Source: Oscillospiraceae bacterium (lineage in GTDB: Bacteria > Bacillota > Clostridia > Oscillospirales > Oscillospiraceae). Taken from it: 8,396 nt of DNA. Below the pieces are notes generated by a model. The model was given only the letters and a program-made list of their open reading frames with translations. It had not been told where the DNA came from and did no database searches. How positions within the stretch are numbered: the stretch's first letter is position 1; the number at the start of each line of letters is the position of its first letter. Made by a program: the position numbers and the translations under genes. Shown one piece after another: positions 1 to 6,557 of the stretch. The stretch lies in NCBI GenBank assembly GCA_031266955.1, contig JAISAA010000104.1, forward strand, positions 1 to 8,396, read 5' to 3'.

Positions 1-306
1 CCGGAACGGGGATATATTGTGGAATCGCGGCGCGGAGGCAACGGATACATCCGTATCACGCGCGTGAGGCCGGACCCGGAACGGATGATAATGCACACGG
101 TGAACGCGGTCGGCTGCACGCTCGACCTGCGTACGGCGGCGGCTCTCACGGCAAATCTCGCGCAGAGCGGCGTCATATCCGAGGGCGCGGCGCGGGTGCT
201 TCTGTCGGCTGTCGGAGAGGCGGCGCTCCGGTCGGCGCCGCGAGAGCTGCACTGCGCGCTACGCGCCGGGATTTTTAAGCAAATGCTCATAACAATGATC
301 GGGTAA
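1..306 (+). CDS. ctsR: CtsR, class III heat-shock repressor (C-terminal two thirds; start lies before the window)
   Basis: CtsR is a dimeric winged-helix repressor that binds a tandem heptad operator ahead of clp and ctsR operons and lets go on heating. The frame is open from base 1, reading PERGYIVESRRGGNGYIRI, which matches the wing of Bacillus CtsR (SERGYIVESKRGGGGYIRI); a GTG at 19-21 is an internal valine, not a start. About 101 residues remain, and roughly the first 53 (recognition helix region) are missing to the left. The rest is the helical dimerisation/McsB-contact domain, with the family's 'VISE-ARVLLSAV' segment. The stop is at 304-306, 37 bases before the mcsA-like start, so the genes form an operon whose promoter and operator are outside the window. 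Oddity: the third glycine of the heat-sensing tetraglycine loop is asparagine (codon 40-42). Identification is from sequence similarity recalled by eye. Confidence 0.93.
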   Translation, partial: PERGYIVESRRGGNGYIRITRVRPDPERMIMHTVNAVGCTLDLRTAAALTANLAQSGVISEGAARVLLSAVGEAALRSAPRELHCALRAGIFKQMLITMIG

Positions 307-343
307 GAAAAAAACGAATATATAATTCAGAAGGAGTTACATT

Positions 344-796
344 ATGAAATGCCAAAACTGCGGAAAGAACGAAGCGAGCTTTTTTCAAAGAATAAACATC
401 AACGGAAACGTCACGGAAACACATTTATGCTCAGAGTGCGCCGAAAAACTCGGCTATCTCGACGCGCGAGGCTTTACGGCCAAAAGCCTGTTCGACGGCT
501 TTTTCGACGAGCCCGCGGGCGTCTCCGGCTTTTTTGACGCGTTCCCGGCGGCGGGCGCGCGTATGCCGGGCCCGTATAATATGCCGCGGGCGTATATGCC
601 AGGTCACGGCGCGGCGCCCGAAGCGGCGCGCGCGGCTGCCGCGGAAGCGATCCCGCCCGCCGACGCGGAGCTTTCCCGCCTGCGCGAGATAAACCTGCTG
701 CGCGAGCGTATGCGCGCCGCCGCGGCTAAAGAGGATTTTGAGCAGGCGATGCAGATCAGGGAAGAAATCAAGGAATTGGAGGGGCAGCGCTTATGA
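344..796 (+). CDS. mcsA: McsA-like protein with one CXXC/CXXC zinc finger and a C-terminal UVR motif
   Basis: A 150-residue cytoplasmic protein. An N-terminal treble-clef zinc site is formed by C3-x-x-C6 and C29-x-x-C32; a low-complexity Gly/Pro/Met/Ala linker spans about residues 50-108; a UVR (UvrB/UvrC-type) helical hairpin covers about 110-148 with the core KEDFEQAMQIREEI. In Bacillus, McsA (about 185 residues) activates the arginine kinase McsB and acts as a ClpC adaptor. Here the second zinc finger found in Bacillus McsA is absent, and the chain is correspondingly shorter. A strong ribosome site AAGGAG (331-336) sits 7 bases before ATG 344. Its TGA (794-796) overlaps the clpC ATG as ATGA, so the two are translationally coupled. 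Position between ctsR and clpC supports the McsA assignment. It may be a ClpC adaptor or CtsR co-regulator rather than a kinase activator, because mcsB is not next to it. Confidence 0.85.
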   Translation: MKCQNCGKNEASFFQRININGNVTETHLCSECAEKLGYLDARGFTAKSLFDGFFDEPAGVSGFFDAFPAAGARMPGPYNMPRAYMPGHGAAPEAARAAAAEAIPPADAELSRLREINLLRERMRAAAAKEDFEQAMQIREEIKELEGQRL

Positions 797-3228
797 GATA
801 TGAGGACAGATTTACACAGGGCGCGCGGCGCGTTTTCGAGCTGGCACAGGCCGGCGCCGCCGAATTCGGCCACGGTTACGTCGGCAGCGAGCACATATTG
901 CTCGGCATAGCGCGCGAGGGCGCGGGAGTCGGCGCGAAAGTCTTGCGCGAAAACGGGTTCGACGCCGACCTGATCCGCGCCACGATAGAAAAGCTCGTCG
1001 GGCGCGGGAACCGCGGCGAGCTCCCGCCGCAGGGCCTCACGCCGCGCGCGAAGCGCATAGTTGAAATCGCGCTTATGGAGGCGGGACGCCTCGGGCAATC
1101 ATACATCGGCACGGAGCATCTGCTTATGGGCGTACTGCGCGAGCGCGACAGCGTCGCGGCGAAGCTCATCGCCTCGTCCTCCGGCGATATCAATAAAATA
1201 TACAGCGACATCATAAACGTCTTCCGGGCCGGCGGCGTTGGGCAGCGCGTCGCGGCGGGAAGGGTTCACGGGGACGAGACGAAGACCCTCGACCAATTCT
1301 CCCGCGACCTGACCGAGCTCGCGGAGTCCGGGCGGCTTGACCCCGTTGTAGGCCGCGAGAACGAAATTTCCCGCGTCATTCAGATACTATCGCGCCGGAC
1401 AAAGAACAACCCCGTACTGATAGGCGAGCCCGGCGTCGGCAAAACTGCCGTGGCCGAGGGCCTCGCCCAGAAAATCATCGCCGGGGACGTTCCGGAAACG
1501 CTTATCGACAAGCGGATCGTCACACTGGACCTGACAGGCATGGTCGCCGGGACGAAATACCGCGGCGAATTCGAGGAGCGCATCAAGACGGCTCTCGAAG
1601 AAGTTCAGAAAGCCGGCAACGTCATACTCTTCATCGACGAGCTGCACACGATAATCGGCGCGGGCGCCGCCGAAGGCTCCATCGACGCCGCGAACATCAT
1701 AAAGCCGGCGCTCAGCCGCGGCGAAATGCAGGTCATCGGCGCGACGACGCTGAACGAATACCGCAAATACGTCGAAAAAGACGCCGCGCTCGAACGCCGC
1801 TTCCAGCCGGTAACGGTGAACGAGCCGACGCCGGAGGAGTCCGTCCGTATCTTAAAAGGCCTGCGCGACAGATACGAAGCGCACCACCGCCTGAAAATCA
1901 CGGACGAAGCCGTAGAAGCCGCCGTATCCCTGTCAAGCCGCTATATAAACGACAGATTCCTGCCCGACAAGGCGATAGACCTGCTCGACGAAGCCTGCTC
2001 CCGCGTGCGTATGGAGAACCTAAAGCTTCCGCCCAGCCTGAAAGAGCTTGAAACCCGCTTAGAGCAGCTTGTAAGCGAGCTGAATTCCGCCGTTGAAACG
2101 CAGGACTTTGAGCTCGCCGTCTCGCTGCGCGATAAGAAGAAAGCGCTTTCGGACGAGCTGGGCGCCGCGCGCGGCCAATGGGCGGAAGCGAAAACCGGAA
2201 AGCGCGACAGCGTCGGCGAGGACGACATTGCAGCCATTGTGTCCGGCTGGACAGGCATCCCCGTCGCCAGCATTACGGAGGACGAAAGCGCACGGCTGCT
2301 GAAGCTTGAGGAGGTCCTGCACCGCCGCGTCGTCGGGCAGGACGAAGCCGTTACAGCCGTGGCAAAGGCCATCCGGCGCGGGCGCGTCGGTCTCAAAGAC
2401 CCAAAGCGGCCCATCGGGAGTTTTCTCTTTCTCGGGCCGACGGGCGTGGGGAAGACAGAGCTTTGCCGCGCGCTGGCGGAGGCGATGTTCGGGGACGAGA
2501 ACGCGATGCTGCGCGTGGATATGTCGGAATATATGGAGAAGCACACGGTCTCAAAGCTGATCGGCTCCCCGCCCGGGTACGTCGGGTACGACGAGGGCGG
2601 CCAGCTTACGGAAAAAGTCCGCCGCCGGCCGTATTCCGTCGTGCTGTTCGACGAGATCGAGAAAGCGCACCCGGACGTGTTCAATATGCTGCTGCAAATT
2701 ATGGAGGACGGGATTTTGACGGATTCGCAGGGGCGCCGCGTCGATTTCAAGAACACGGTCATCGTGATGACCTCAAACGCCGGGGCGAGAGATATATCGG
2801 AAAAGAGACAAAAGCTGGGCTTTTCCGCGACGGACGACGAACGGCGAGAGGACGAGCGGATCAAAGAAGCCGTAACAGAAGAGCTAAAGCGCATATTCAA
2901 GCCGGAATTCCTCAACCGCGTGGACGCCACGATTATCTTCACAAAGCTCACGCGCGAAAACATACGCGAAATCAGCGCCCAGATGCTTGAAACCGTGCGC
3001 CTCCGAGTATCCGCCGCCGGCGTGGAGCTCAGTTTTGAGGACTCAGCAGTAGAACTGCTGGCCGAGCGGGGCTATGACCCCGTGTACGGAGCCCGCCCCC
3101 TACGCCGCGCGATCCAGTCCGCCGTAGAGGACCTTGCCGCGGAAAGCCTCTTGGACGGGCGGCTTAAACGCGGTGATCACGCGTTTGTGCGCGCAGCCGA
3201 CGGCGAAATCGTGATAGCGGGAGCGTAA
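793..3228 (+). CDS. clpC: ClpC, AAA+ unfoldase of the ClpCP protease
   Basis: Full-length 811-residue Hsp100 protein (Bacillus ClpC is about 810). It forms hexamers that unfold substrates and feed them to ClpP. Order of domains: a double Clp-N repeat (about 1-150) with GSEHILLG and GTEHLLMG; first AAA+ domain with Walker A GEPGVGKT (211-218), Walker B ending D282-E283, and arginine-finger ERRF (334-337); an inserted M domain with a UVR motif (about 420-455) including F439, equivalent to the Bacillus Phe used in adaptor contact; second AAA+ domain with Walker A GPTGVGKT (548-555) and Walker B ending D620-E621; a ClpP-docking LGF loop at 675-677; and the C-terminal small domain with YGARPLRRAI. 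The start is fixed by a GGAGGGG site (778-784), 8 bases upstream, and the ATGA overlap with the mcsA-like gene. All ATPase and ClpP-binding residues are intact. The gene downstream is convergent, 10 bases away, rather than the radA often seen after clpC. Confidence 0.98.
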   Translation: MRYEDRFTQGARRVFELAQAGAAEFGHGYVGSEHILLGIAREGAGVGAKVLRENGFDADLIRATIEKLVGRGNRGELPPQGLTPRAKRIVEIALMEAGRLGQSYIGTEHLLMGVLRERDSVAAKLIASSSGDINKIYSDIINVFRAGGVGQRVAAGRVHGDETKTLDQFSRDLTELAESGRLDPVVGRENEISRVIQILSRRTKNNPVLIGEPGVGKTAVAEGLAQKIIAGDVPETLIDKRIVTLDLTGMVAGTKYRGEFEERIKTALEEVQKAGNVILFIDELHTIIGAGAAEGSIDAANIIKPALSRGEMQVIGATTLNEYRKYVEKDAALERRFQPVTVNEPTPEESVRILKGLRDRYEAHHRLKITDEAVEAAVSLSSRYINDRFLPDKAIDLLDEACSRVRMENLKLPPSLKELETRLEQLVSELNSAVETQDFELAVSLRDKKKALSDELGAARGQWAEAKTGKRDSVGEDDIAAIVSGWTGIPVASITEDESARLLKLEEVLHRRVVGQDEAVTAVAKAIRRGRVGLKDPKRPIGSFLFLGPTGVGKTELCRALAEAMFGDENAMLRVDMSEYMEKHTVSKLIGSPPGYVGYDEGGQLTEKVRRRPYSVVLFDEIEKAHPDVFNMLLQIMEDGILTDSQGRRVDFKNTVIVMTSNAGARDISEKRQKLGFSATDDERREDERIKEAVTEELKRIFKPEFLNRVDATIIFTKLTRENIREISAQMLETVRLRVSAAGVELSFEDSAVELLAERGYDPVYGARPLRRAIQSAVEDLAAESLLDGRLKRGDHAFVRAADGEIVIAGA

Positions 3229-3238
3229 TTGCCCGCGA

Positions 3239-4033
3239 TCAATAAATGCCGAGGCTGTGCCCGCCGTCTATCGTGACTATCGCGCCCGTGACTTGGTCGC
3301 TTGCCTCGGACGCCAAATATACGGCCAGCGCGCCGATCTCTATAGCCGTGCCGAGGCGACCTGTCGGGATCGAGCGCGCTATGCCGTCCAATGCGGCCTG
3401 CGGCAGACCGCCGAGCAGATTGGAGTGCGTGTAGCCGGGCGCGATGGCGTTCACGTTGATACGGTGCCCGGCGAGCTCAAGCGCCATTGCGCGCGTGAAT
3501 TGATTCACGGCGGCCTTCGCCGTGCAATAGCTCGCCATAAACACGGCGCGCGACGCCATATCCCCGGCGTTGGAACTTATATTGATGATCTTGCCGCCCT
3601 TGCCGATTGTCCGCATATGCCGCCCGACGAGATACGTCATCCGCACGACGCCGTTGAGATCGACGTCGATACACTTGAAATACTCGGAAATTTCGGCGTC
3701 CATATCGAGCAGGTCGCCGTTAGGCCCGTGCCCGGCGTTGTTGACGAGAATATTTATCTCTCCGAAATCGGCGACCGCCTGATCGACGGCGCGGCGGCAG
3801 CTTTCGATATCAGACATATCCGCCTTATAGAATTTTGACTTCACGCCGTGCTTCGACGTTATCTCGGCGGCGGCGTCCGTACCCGCCCGCTCGTCCCGCG
3901 CGAAGATCGCAACGTCGGAGCCCTGCTCGGCGAACGCCGAGGCGATGCCGAAACCAATCCCTTTACTGCCGCCTGTGACGATCGCAGCCTTGCCTTTCAG
4001 TGAAAAAGCGTTTTGCATTGATGTTATTGACAT
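3239..4033 (-). CDS. Short-chain dehydrogenase/reductase (SDR), classical FabG-like, substrate unknown
   Basis: A 264-residue NAD(P)-dependent oxidoreductase (266 from an earlier ATG at 4037-4039). Counted from that earlier Met, it shows the Rossmann TGGSKGIG loop (22-29), NNAG (100-103), the catalytic serine region INISSNAG (151-159, probably S156) and Y171-x-x-x-K175, then the PGY and C-terminal TGAIVTIDGG signatures of classical SDRs. Lys26 in the glycine loop and Arg48 after the second strand suggest NADP(H). The GGGGG at 4042-4046 lies 8 bases before the ATG at 4031-4033 but only 2 before that at 4037-4039, so I prefer the later start. It lies 64 bases downstream of the MalY-type gene on the same strand, with no clear promoter between, so it may be the last gene of that transcript. 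Relatives include gluconate 5-dehydrogenase, glucose 1-dehydrogenase and 3-oxoacyl-ACP reductase; the sequence alone does not decide. Confidence 0.92.
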   Translation of the reverse strand: MSITSMQNAFSLKGKAAIVTGGSKGIGFGIASAFAEQGSDVAIFARDERAGTDAAAEITSKHGVKSKFYKADMSDIESCRRAVDQAVADFGEINILVNNAGHGPNGDLLDMDAEISEYFKCIDVDLNGVVRMTYLVGRHMRTIGKGGKIINISSNAGDMASRAVFMASYCTAKAAVNQFTRAMALELAGHRINVNAIAPGYTHSNLLGGLPQAALDGIARSIPTGRLGTAIEIGALAVYLASEASDQVTGAIVTIDGGHSLGIY

Positions 4034-4097
4034 TTTCATAGCCCCCGTTCAATTTTCGGCGTCGGACAGCGCCCGCGCCGTATTTTGCGCAAGTCTA

Positions 4098-5270
4098 TCA
4101 TAAGGACGAGAAATACGCAAGCCTGTCTAACGCCGCCGAAAGCGTCGCGCGCGGGCAGGCGAGGTTCATCCGCTGAAACCCCTCGCCCTCGGGCCCGAAC
4201 ATAGTTCCCGTGTCGAGCCACAGCCCGGCGCGGTTTACGATAAGATCGTCAAGCTCGTCCCCGGACAGCCCGAACGCGGAAAAATCAAGCCAGGCGAGGT
4301 ACGTGCCCTCCGGCTCCGTAAATACGACCTTCGGCAGATTTTGCGCCAAAAATGCGCGCAAAAAGCTGAAATTGCCCCGCAAATACTCCTTAAGCTCGTC
4401 CAGCCATTCGCGCCCGCCCGCGTACGCCGCGCGGCAGGCCGCAAGTCCTATCGCGTTCGTCTGCGAATAGCCGGCGGAGTCGAGCTCCGCGCGAAAGCGC
4501 CGCCGCAGCTCCGGGTCCGATATAAAAATATTCGAGTTTTGCAGCCCCGCGAGATTGAACGTCTTGCTCGGAGCGGTGCAAATCGCCGATATAGCCGCAA
4601 GCTCCGGGGAAATCGACGCGAAAACCGTATGAGCATTCCCCGGAAAAGTAAAATCACAGTGTATCTCGTCCGAGACGACTACGAGGCCGTGCCTTAAGCA
4701 TATTTCGCCCATTTTTTCGAGCTCCGCGCGCGTCCACACGCGCCCGACGGGATTGTGCGGAGAGCAGAGCAGAAAAAGCTTCGCCGAGCTCTCAACGATC
4801 TTTCGTTCAAAATCGTCGAAATCAATAATATATCCGCCGTTTTCACGCGTGAGCGGGCTGTTTACAAGCCTTCTCCGGTTCGCGGCTATGACCTCCGAAA
4901 ACGGATAATACACGGGCCGCTGTATTATAACGGCGTCCCCCGGCTCCGTAAACGCCCGCACCGCCAGCGCGAGCGCGAAAACGACCCCGGGCGTCTTTAT
5001 CAACCATTCCGGCTCGGGCGAATATCCGAAACCGGAGCGGAACCAGCCCGCCACGGCGTCAAAATAATCCTCTTTCGCCTCCGTATAGCCGTATATCCCG
5101 TGCCGCGCGGCGCGTTCGACCGCTTCCATTACGCACGGCGGCGCGCGAAAATCCATATCGGCGACCCACATCGGGATCGATCCGTCAGGGCGCCCGCGCT
5201 CCTTCGCGAAATCGTATTTGAGCGAATCCGTGCCGCGGCGTTCAACGAGCTCGTCAAAATCATATTTCAT
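4098..5270 (-). CDS. MalY/PatB-type PLP-dependent C-S lyase (probable cystathionine beta-lyase)
   Basis: A 390-residue fold-type I PLP enzyme, the usual length of the MalY/PatB family. The opening DFDELVERRGTDSLKYD and the WVADMDF segment are typical of this family. Visible active-site residues: N173 in SPHNPVG, D201 in VVSDEIH (pairs with the pyridine nitrogen), K236 in APSKTFN (Schiff base), and the substrate-carboxylate region RMNLACPR (about 367-374). Members split cystathionine to homocysteine, pyruvate and ammonia, and many also degrade cysteine to sulfide; E. coli MalY additionally binds the MalT regulator. Its ATG (5268-5270) overlaps the stop of the upstream trans-sulfuration gene as ATGA, and GGAG at 5277-5280 serves as ribosome site. 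That coupling favours the cystathionine beta-lyase role, completing a two-step route to homocysteine. A plain aminotransferase or cysteine desulfhydrase role cannot be excluded. Confidence 0.93.
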   Translation of the reverse strand: MKYDFDELVERRGTDSLKYDFAKERGRPDGSIPMWVADMDFRAPPCVMEAVERAARHGIYGYTEAKEDYFDAVAGWFRSGFGYSPEPEWLIKTPGVVFALALAVRAFTEPGDAVIIQRPVYYPFSEVIAANRRRLVNSPLTRENGGYIIDFDDFERKIVESSAKLFLLCSPHNPVGRVWTRAELEKMGEICLRHGLVVVSDEIHCDFTFPGNAHTVFASISPELAAISAICTAPSKTFNLAGLQNSNIFISDPELRRRFRAELDSAGYSQTNAIGLAACRAAYAGGREWLDELKEYLRGNFSFLRAFLAQNLPKVVFTEPEGTYLAWLDFSAFGLSGDELDDLIVNRAGLWLDTGTMFGPEGEGFQRMNLACPRATLSAALDRLAYFSSL

Positions 5271-6409
5271 TCCGTACTCCCGAAAGCGTTTTCGATATCC
5301 GCGATTATATCGTCCGGGTTTTCGATGCCGACGGACAGGCGCAGGAGCTTGTCCGTTATGCCGAGCGCAAGGCGCTTTTCCTCCGGCACGTCGGCGTGGG
5401 TTTGCAGCAGCGGATATGTAATGAGCGATTCGACTCCGCCGAGGCTTTCGGCGTACATTACAAGCCGCACTCCCTCTAAAACGGCGCGCGCCGTTTCGGG
5501 CGAATCGACCTCGAACGAAATCATTGAGCCGAAGCCGTCCGCCTGCCGCCGCGAGAGCTCGTAACCGTAATGCGTCTCAAGCCCGGCGTAATAAACCGCT
5601 TTTACTCTTGGATGCTTTTCGAGCCGGCGGGCGATTTTCAGCGCGCTCGCGGAGGACTTGTCCATACGCAGCGCCAGCGTTTTCAGCCCGCGCTCTATCA
5701 GAAAGCAATCGAACGGCGCGAGACAAGCCCCCGTCGTCTTTTGGATAAAGCGCAGCTTTTCGTCCGTTTCGGCGCTCGCGGCGACGAGGAAGCCCGCTAA
5801 CGTATCGTTGTGCCCGCCGAGGTACTTTGTTCCGCTGTGGATGACGATATCCGCGCCGAGCTCTATCGGGCGGCAGTAATACGGCGTCAAAAACGTGTTG
5901 TCCACCGCGAGCAAAACGCCGCGTCCGCGCAGCAGCTCCGCCGTCGCGCGGATATCCGTGACGCGCATCATCGGATTCGTCGGCGTCTCTACAAATACAA
6001 GGCGTGTTTCGGGACGCAGCGCCGCCGAGAGCGCGGCTATATCGCCGGTGTCGATATAACCGGTCTCGACGCCGTTTTTGCGCATAATATGCTCGAACAG
6101 GCGCGACGTTCCGCCGTATAAATCCTCTGACGCGATAATGCGGTCCCCCGGCCTCATAAGCTCCGCCAGCGCGCCGACCGCCGACATACCGGACGAAAAC
6201 GCCAGCGCACCGAAGCCGCCTTCCAGCGCCGCGAGCTTGCGTTCAAGCTGCTCGCGCGTGGGGTTCTGCGAGCGCGAATAGTCGTAGCCGGTGCTTTGCC
6301 CTACTCCGGGATGGGCGAACGTGGAGGACTGATATATCGGCGTCGTCACCGCGCCGGTCACGTCACGGCGTCGCGCGCCTTGAACGCAGAGGGTGTCAAG
6401 CTTCATCAT
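5267..6409 (-). CDS. Trans-sulfuration PLP enzyme, cystathionine gamma-synthase/MetI-like
   Basis: A 380-residue member of the Cys/Met metabolism PLP family. Seen: TPIYQSSTF near the N terminus; Y44 and R46 in YDYSRSQNPTR, which bind the PLP phosphate of the neighbouring subunit; SSGM (72-75); Y98 in DLYGGT, which stacks on PLP; ETPTNP (141-146); D170 in VDNTF; and K195 in HSGTKYLGGHND (Schiff base). The C-terminal SLGGVESLITYP closely resembles Bacillus MetI, which acts as cystathionine gamma-synthase and O-acylhomoserine sulfhydrylase. Likely reaction: activated homoserine plus cysteine to cystathionine, or plus sulfide to homocysteine. Gamma-lyase or beta-lyase activity cannot be excluded, since these are hard to tell apart by motif. 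AAAGGTG (6414-6420) precedes two adjacent ATGs (6407-6409 and 6404-6406); the second has the better spacing, so the first residue is uncertain. It is first in an operon with the MalY-type gene, behind the promoter at 6496-6524. Confidence 0.93.
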   Translation of the reverse strand: MMKLDTLCVQGARRRDVTGAVTTPIYQSSTFAHPGVGQSTGYDYSRSQNPTREQLERKLAALEGGFGALAFSSGMSAVGALAELMRPGDRIIASEDLYGGTSRLFEHIMRKNGVETGYIDTGDIAALSAALRPETRLVFVETPTNPMMRVTDIRATAELLRGRGVLLAVDNTFLTPYYCRPIELGADIVIHSGTKYLGGHNDTLAGFLVAASAETDEKLRFIQKTTGACLAPFDCFLIERGLKTLALRMDKSSASALKIARRLEKHPRVKAVYYAGLETHYGYELSRRQADGFGSMISFEVDSPETARAVLEGVRLVMYAESLGGVESLITYPLLQTHADVPEEKRLALGITDKLLRLSVGIENPDDIIADIENAFGSTE

Positions 6410-6419
6410 ACCACACCTT

Positions 6420-6438
6420 TTTATAAATTTATAAATTT
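6420..6438. repeat. Tandem AT-rich palindromes beside the ribosome site of the MetI-like gene
   Basis: Two abutting copies of the perfect palindrome TTTATAAA (6420-6427 and 6428-6435), followed by TTT, give an 8-base period. The overlapping 14-base stretch at 6425-6438 (AAATTTATAAATTT) is itself a perfect palindrome. In an otherwise very GC-rich region this stands out. It lies in the leader and touches the AAAGGTG ribosome site. It could be a repressor operator or simply keep the ribosome site unpaired; no regulator can be named. Confidence 0.6.
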
Positions 6439-6468
6439 CGCTTTGCTTCCCCGAGAGTTTCGTTCCTC

Positions 6469-6486
6469 GTTGCTTTCGGTTGCTTT
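6469..6486 (-). repeat. Short direct repeat in the leader of the MetI-like gene
   Basis: On the minus strand AAAGCAAC occurs twice with a 10-base period (6479-6486 and 6469-6476), just downstream of the expected transcription start. The following bases can form an interrupted hairpin (CCGA 6451-6454 with TCGG 6476-6479, GAG 6455-6457 with CTC 6466-6468, plus-strand letters). It does not match the SAM-I riboswitch or T-box patterns I know. Meaning is uncertain. Confidence 0.4.
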
Positions 6487-6495
6487 AGTAAAAAT

Positions 6496-6524
6496 ATTAT
6501 ACAAGACGCCGCGGCGGTTTGCAA
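6496..6524 (-). promoter_or_regulatory. Sigma-A-type promoter for the MetI-like/MalY-like operon
   Basis: Read on the minus strand, TTGCAA (6519-6524) is a 4/6 match to the -35 consensus, and TATAAT (6496-6501) is a perfect -10, with an ideal 17-base spacer. The start of transcription would fall near 6489, leaving a leader of about 80 bases before the ATG at 6409. It lies in the only sizeable gap of the minus-strand genes and points the right way. Confidence 0.72.
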
Positions 6525-6534
6525 GCGGCTTTTT

Positions 6535-6553
6535 GGGCGGTGCGTCGCCGCCC
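6535..6553 (-). other. GC hairpin just after larE (possible 3' end structure)
   Basis: Minus strand GGGCGG, a 7-base loop, then CCGCCC: a perfect six-pair GC stem starting 4 bases after the larE stop. It is followed by AAAAAG rather than a run of T, so it is not a textbook intrinsic terminator in this direction. It may protect the 3' end of the transcript or pause polymerase ahead of the downstream promoter. Confidence 0.35.
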
Positions 6554-6557
6554 GCCG

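Noticed and set aside
19..21. GTG as the start of a 95-residue protein
   Set aside because: The frame stays open to base 1 and the preceding residues PERGYI match CtsR, so it is an internal valine.
321..326. TATAAT between ctsR and the mcsA-like gene
   Set aside because: No -35-like hexamer at 16-19 bases upstream, and the start of transcription would fall within the ribosome site.
1941..2963. Long (340-codon) antisense reading frame within clpC, minus strand
   Set aside because: Its product is Ser/Arg-rich low-complexity with no known motif, and it lies wholly across a clearly functional clpC; GC-rich codon bias creates such frames.
3217..3236. Hairpin GCGGG/CCCGC as a bidirectional terminator
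   Set aside because: Five pairs around a ten-base loop without a T run on either side is too weak to call.
3257..3838. Plus-strand 193-codon frame opposite the SDR gene
   Set aside because: Shadow of the SDR coding sequence; no recognisable domain.
4034..4097. Promoter or terminator between the MalY-type and SDR genes
   Set aside because: Only weak GC stems are visible and no convincing -10/-35 pair, so I leave the transcript boundary open.
4755..5564. Plus-strand 269-codon frame opposite the two PLP enzymes
   Set aside because: Arg-rich, spans the junction of two well-supported genes on the other strand, no ribosome site or motif.
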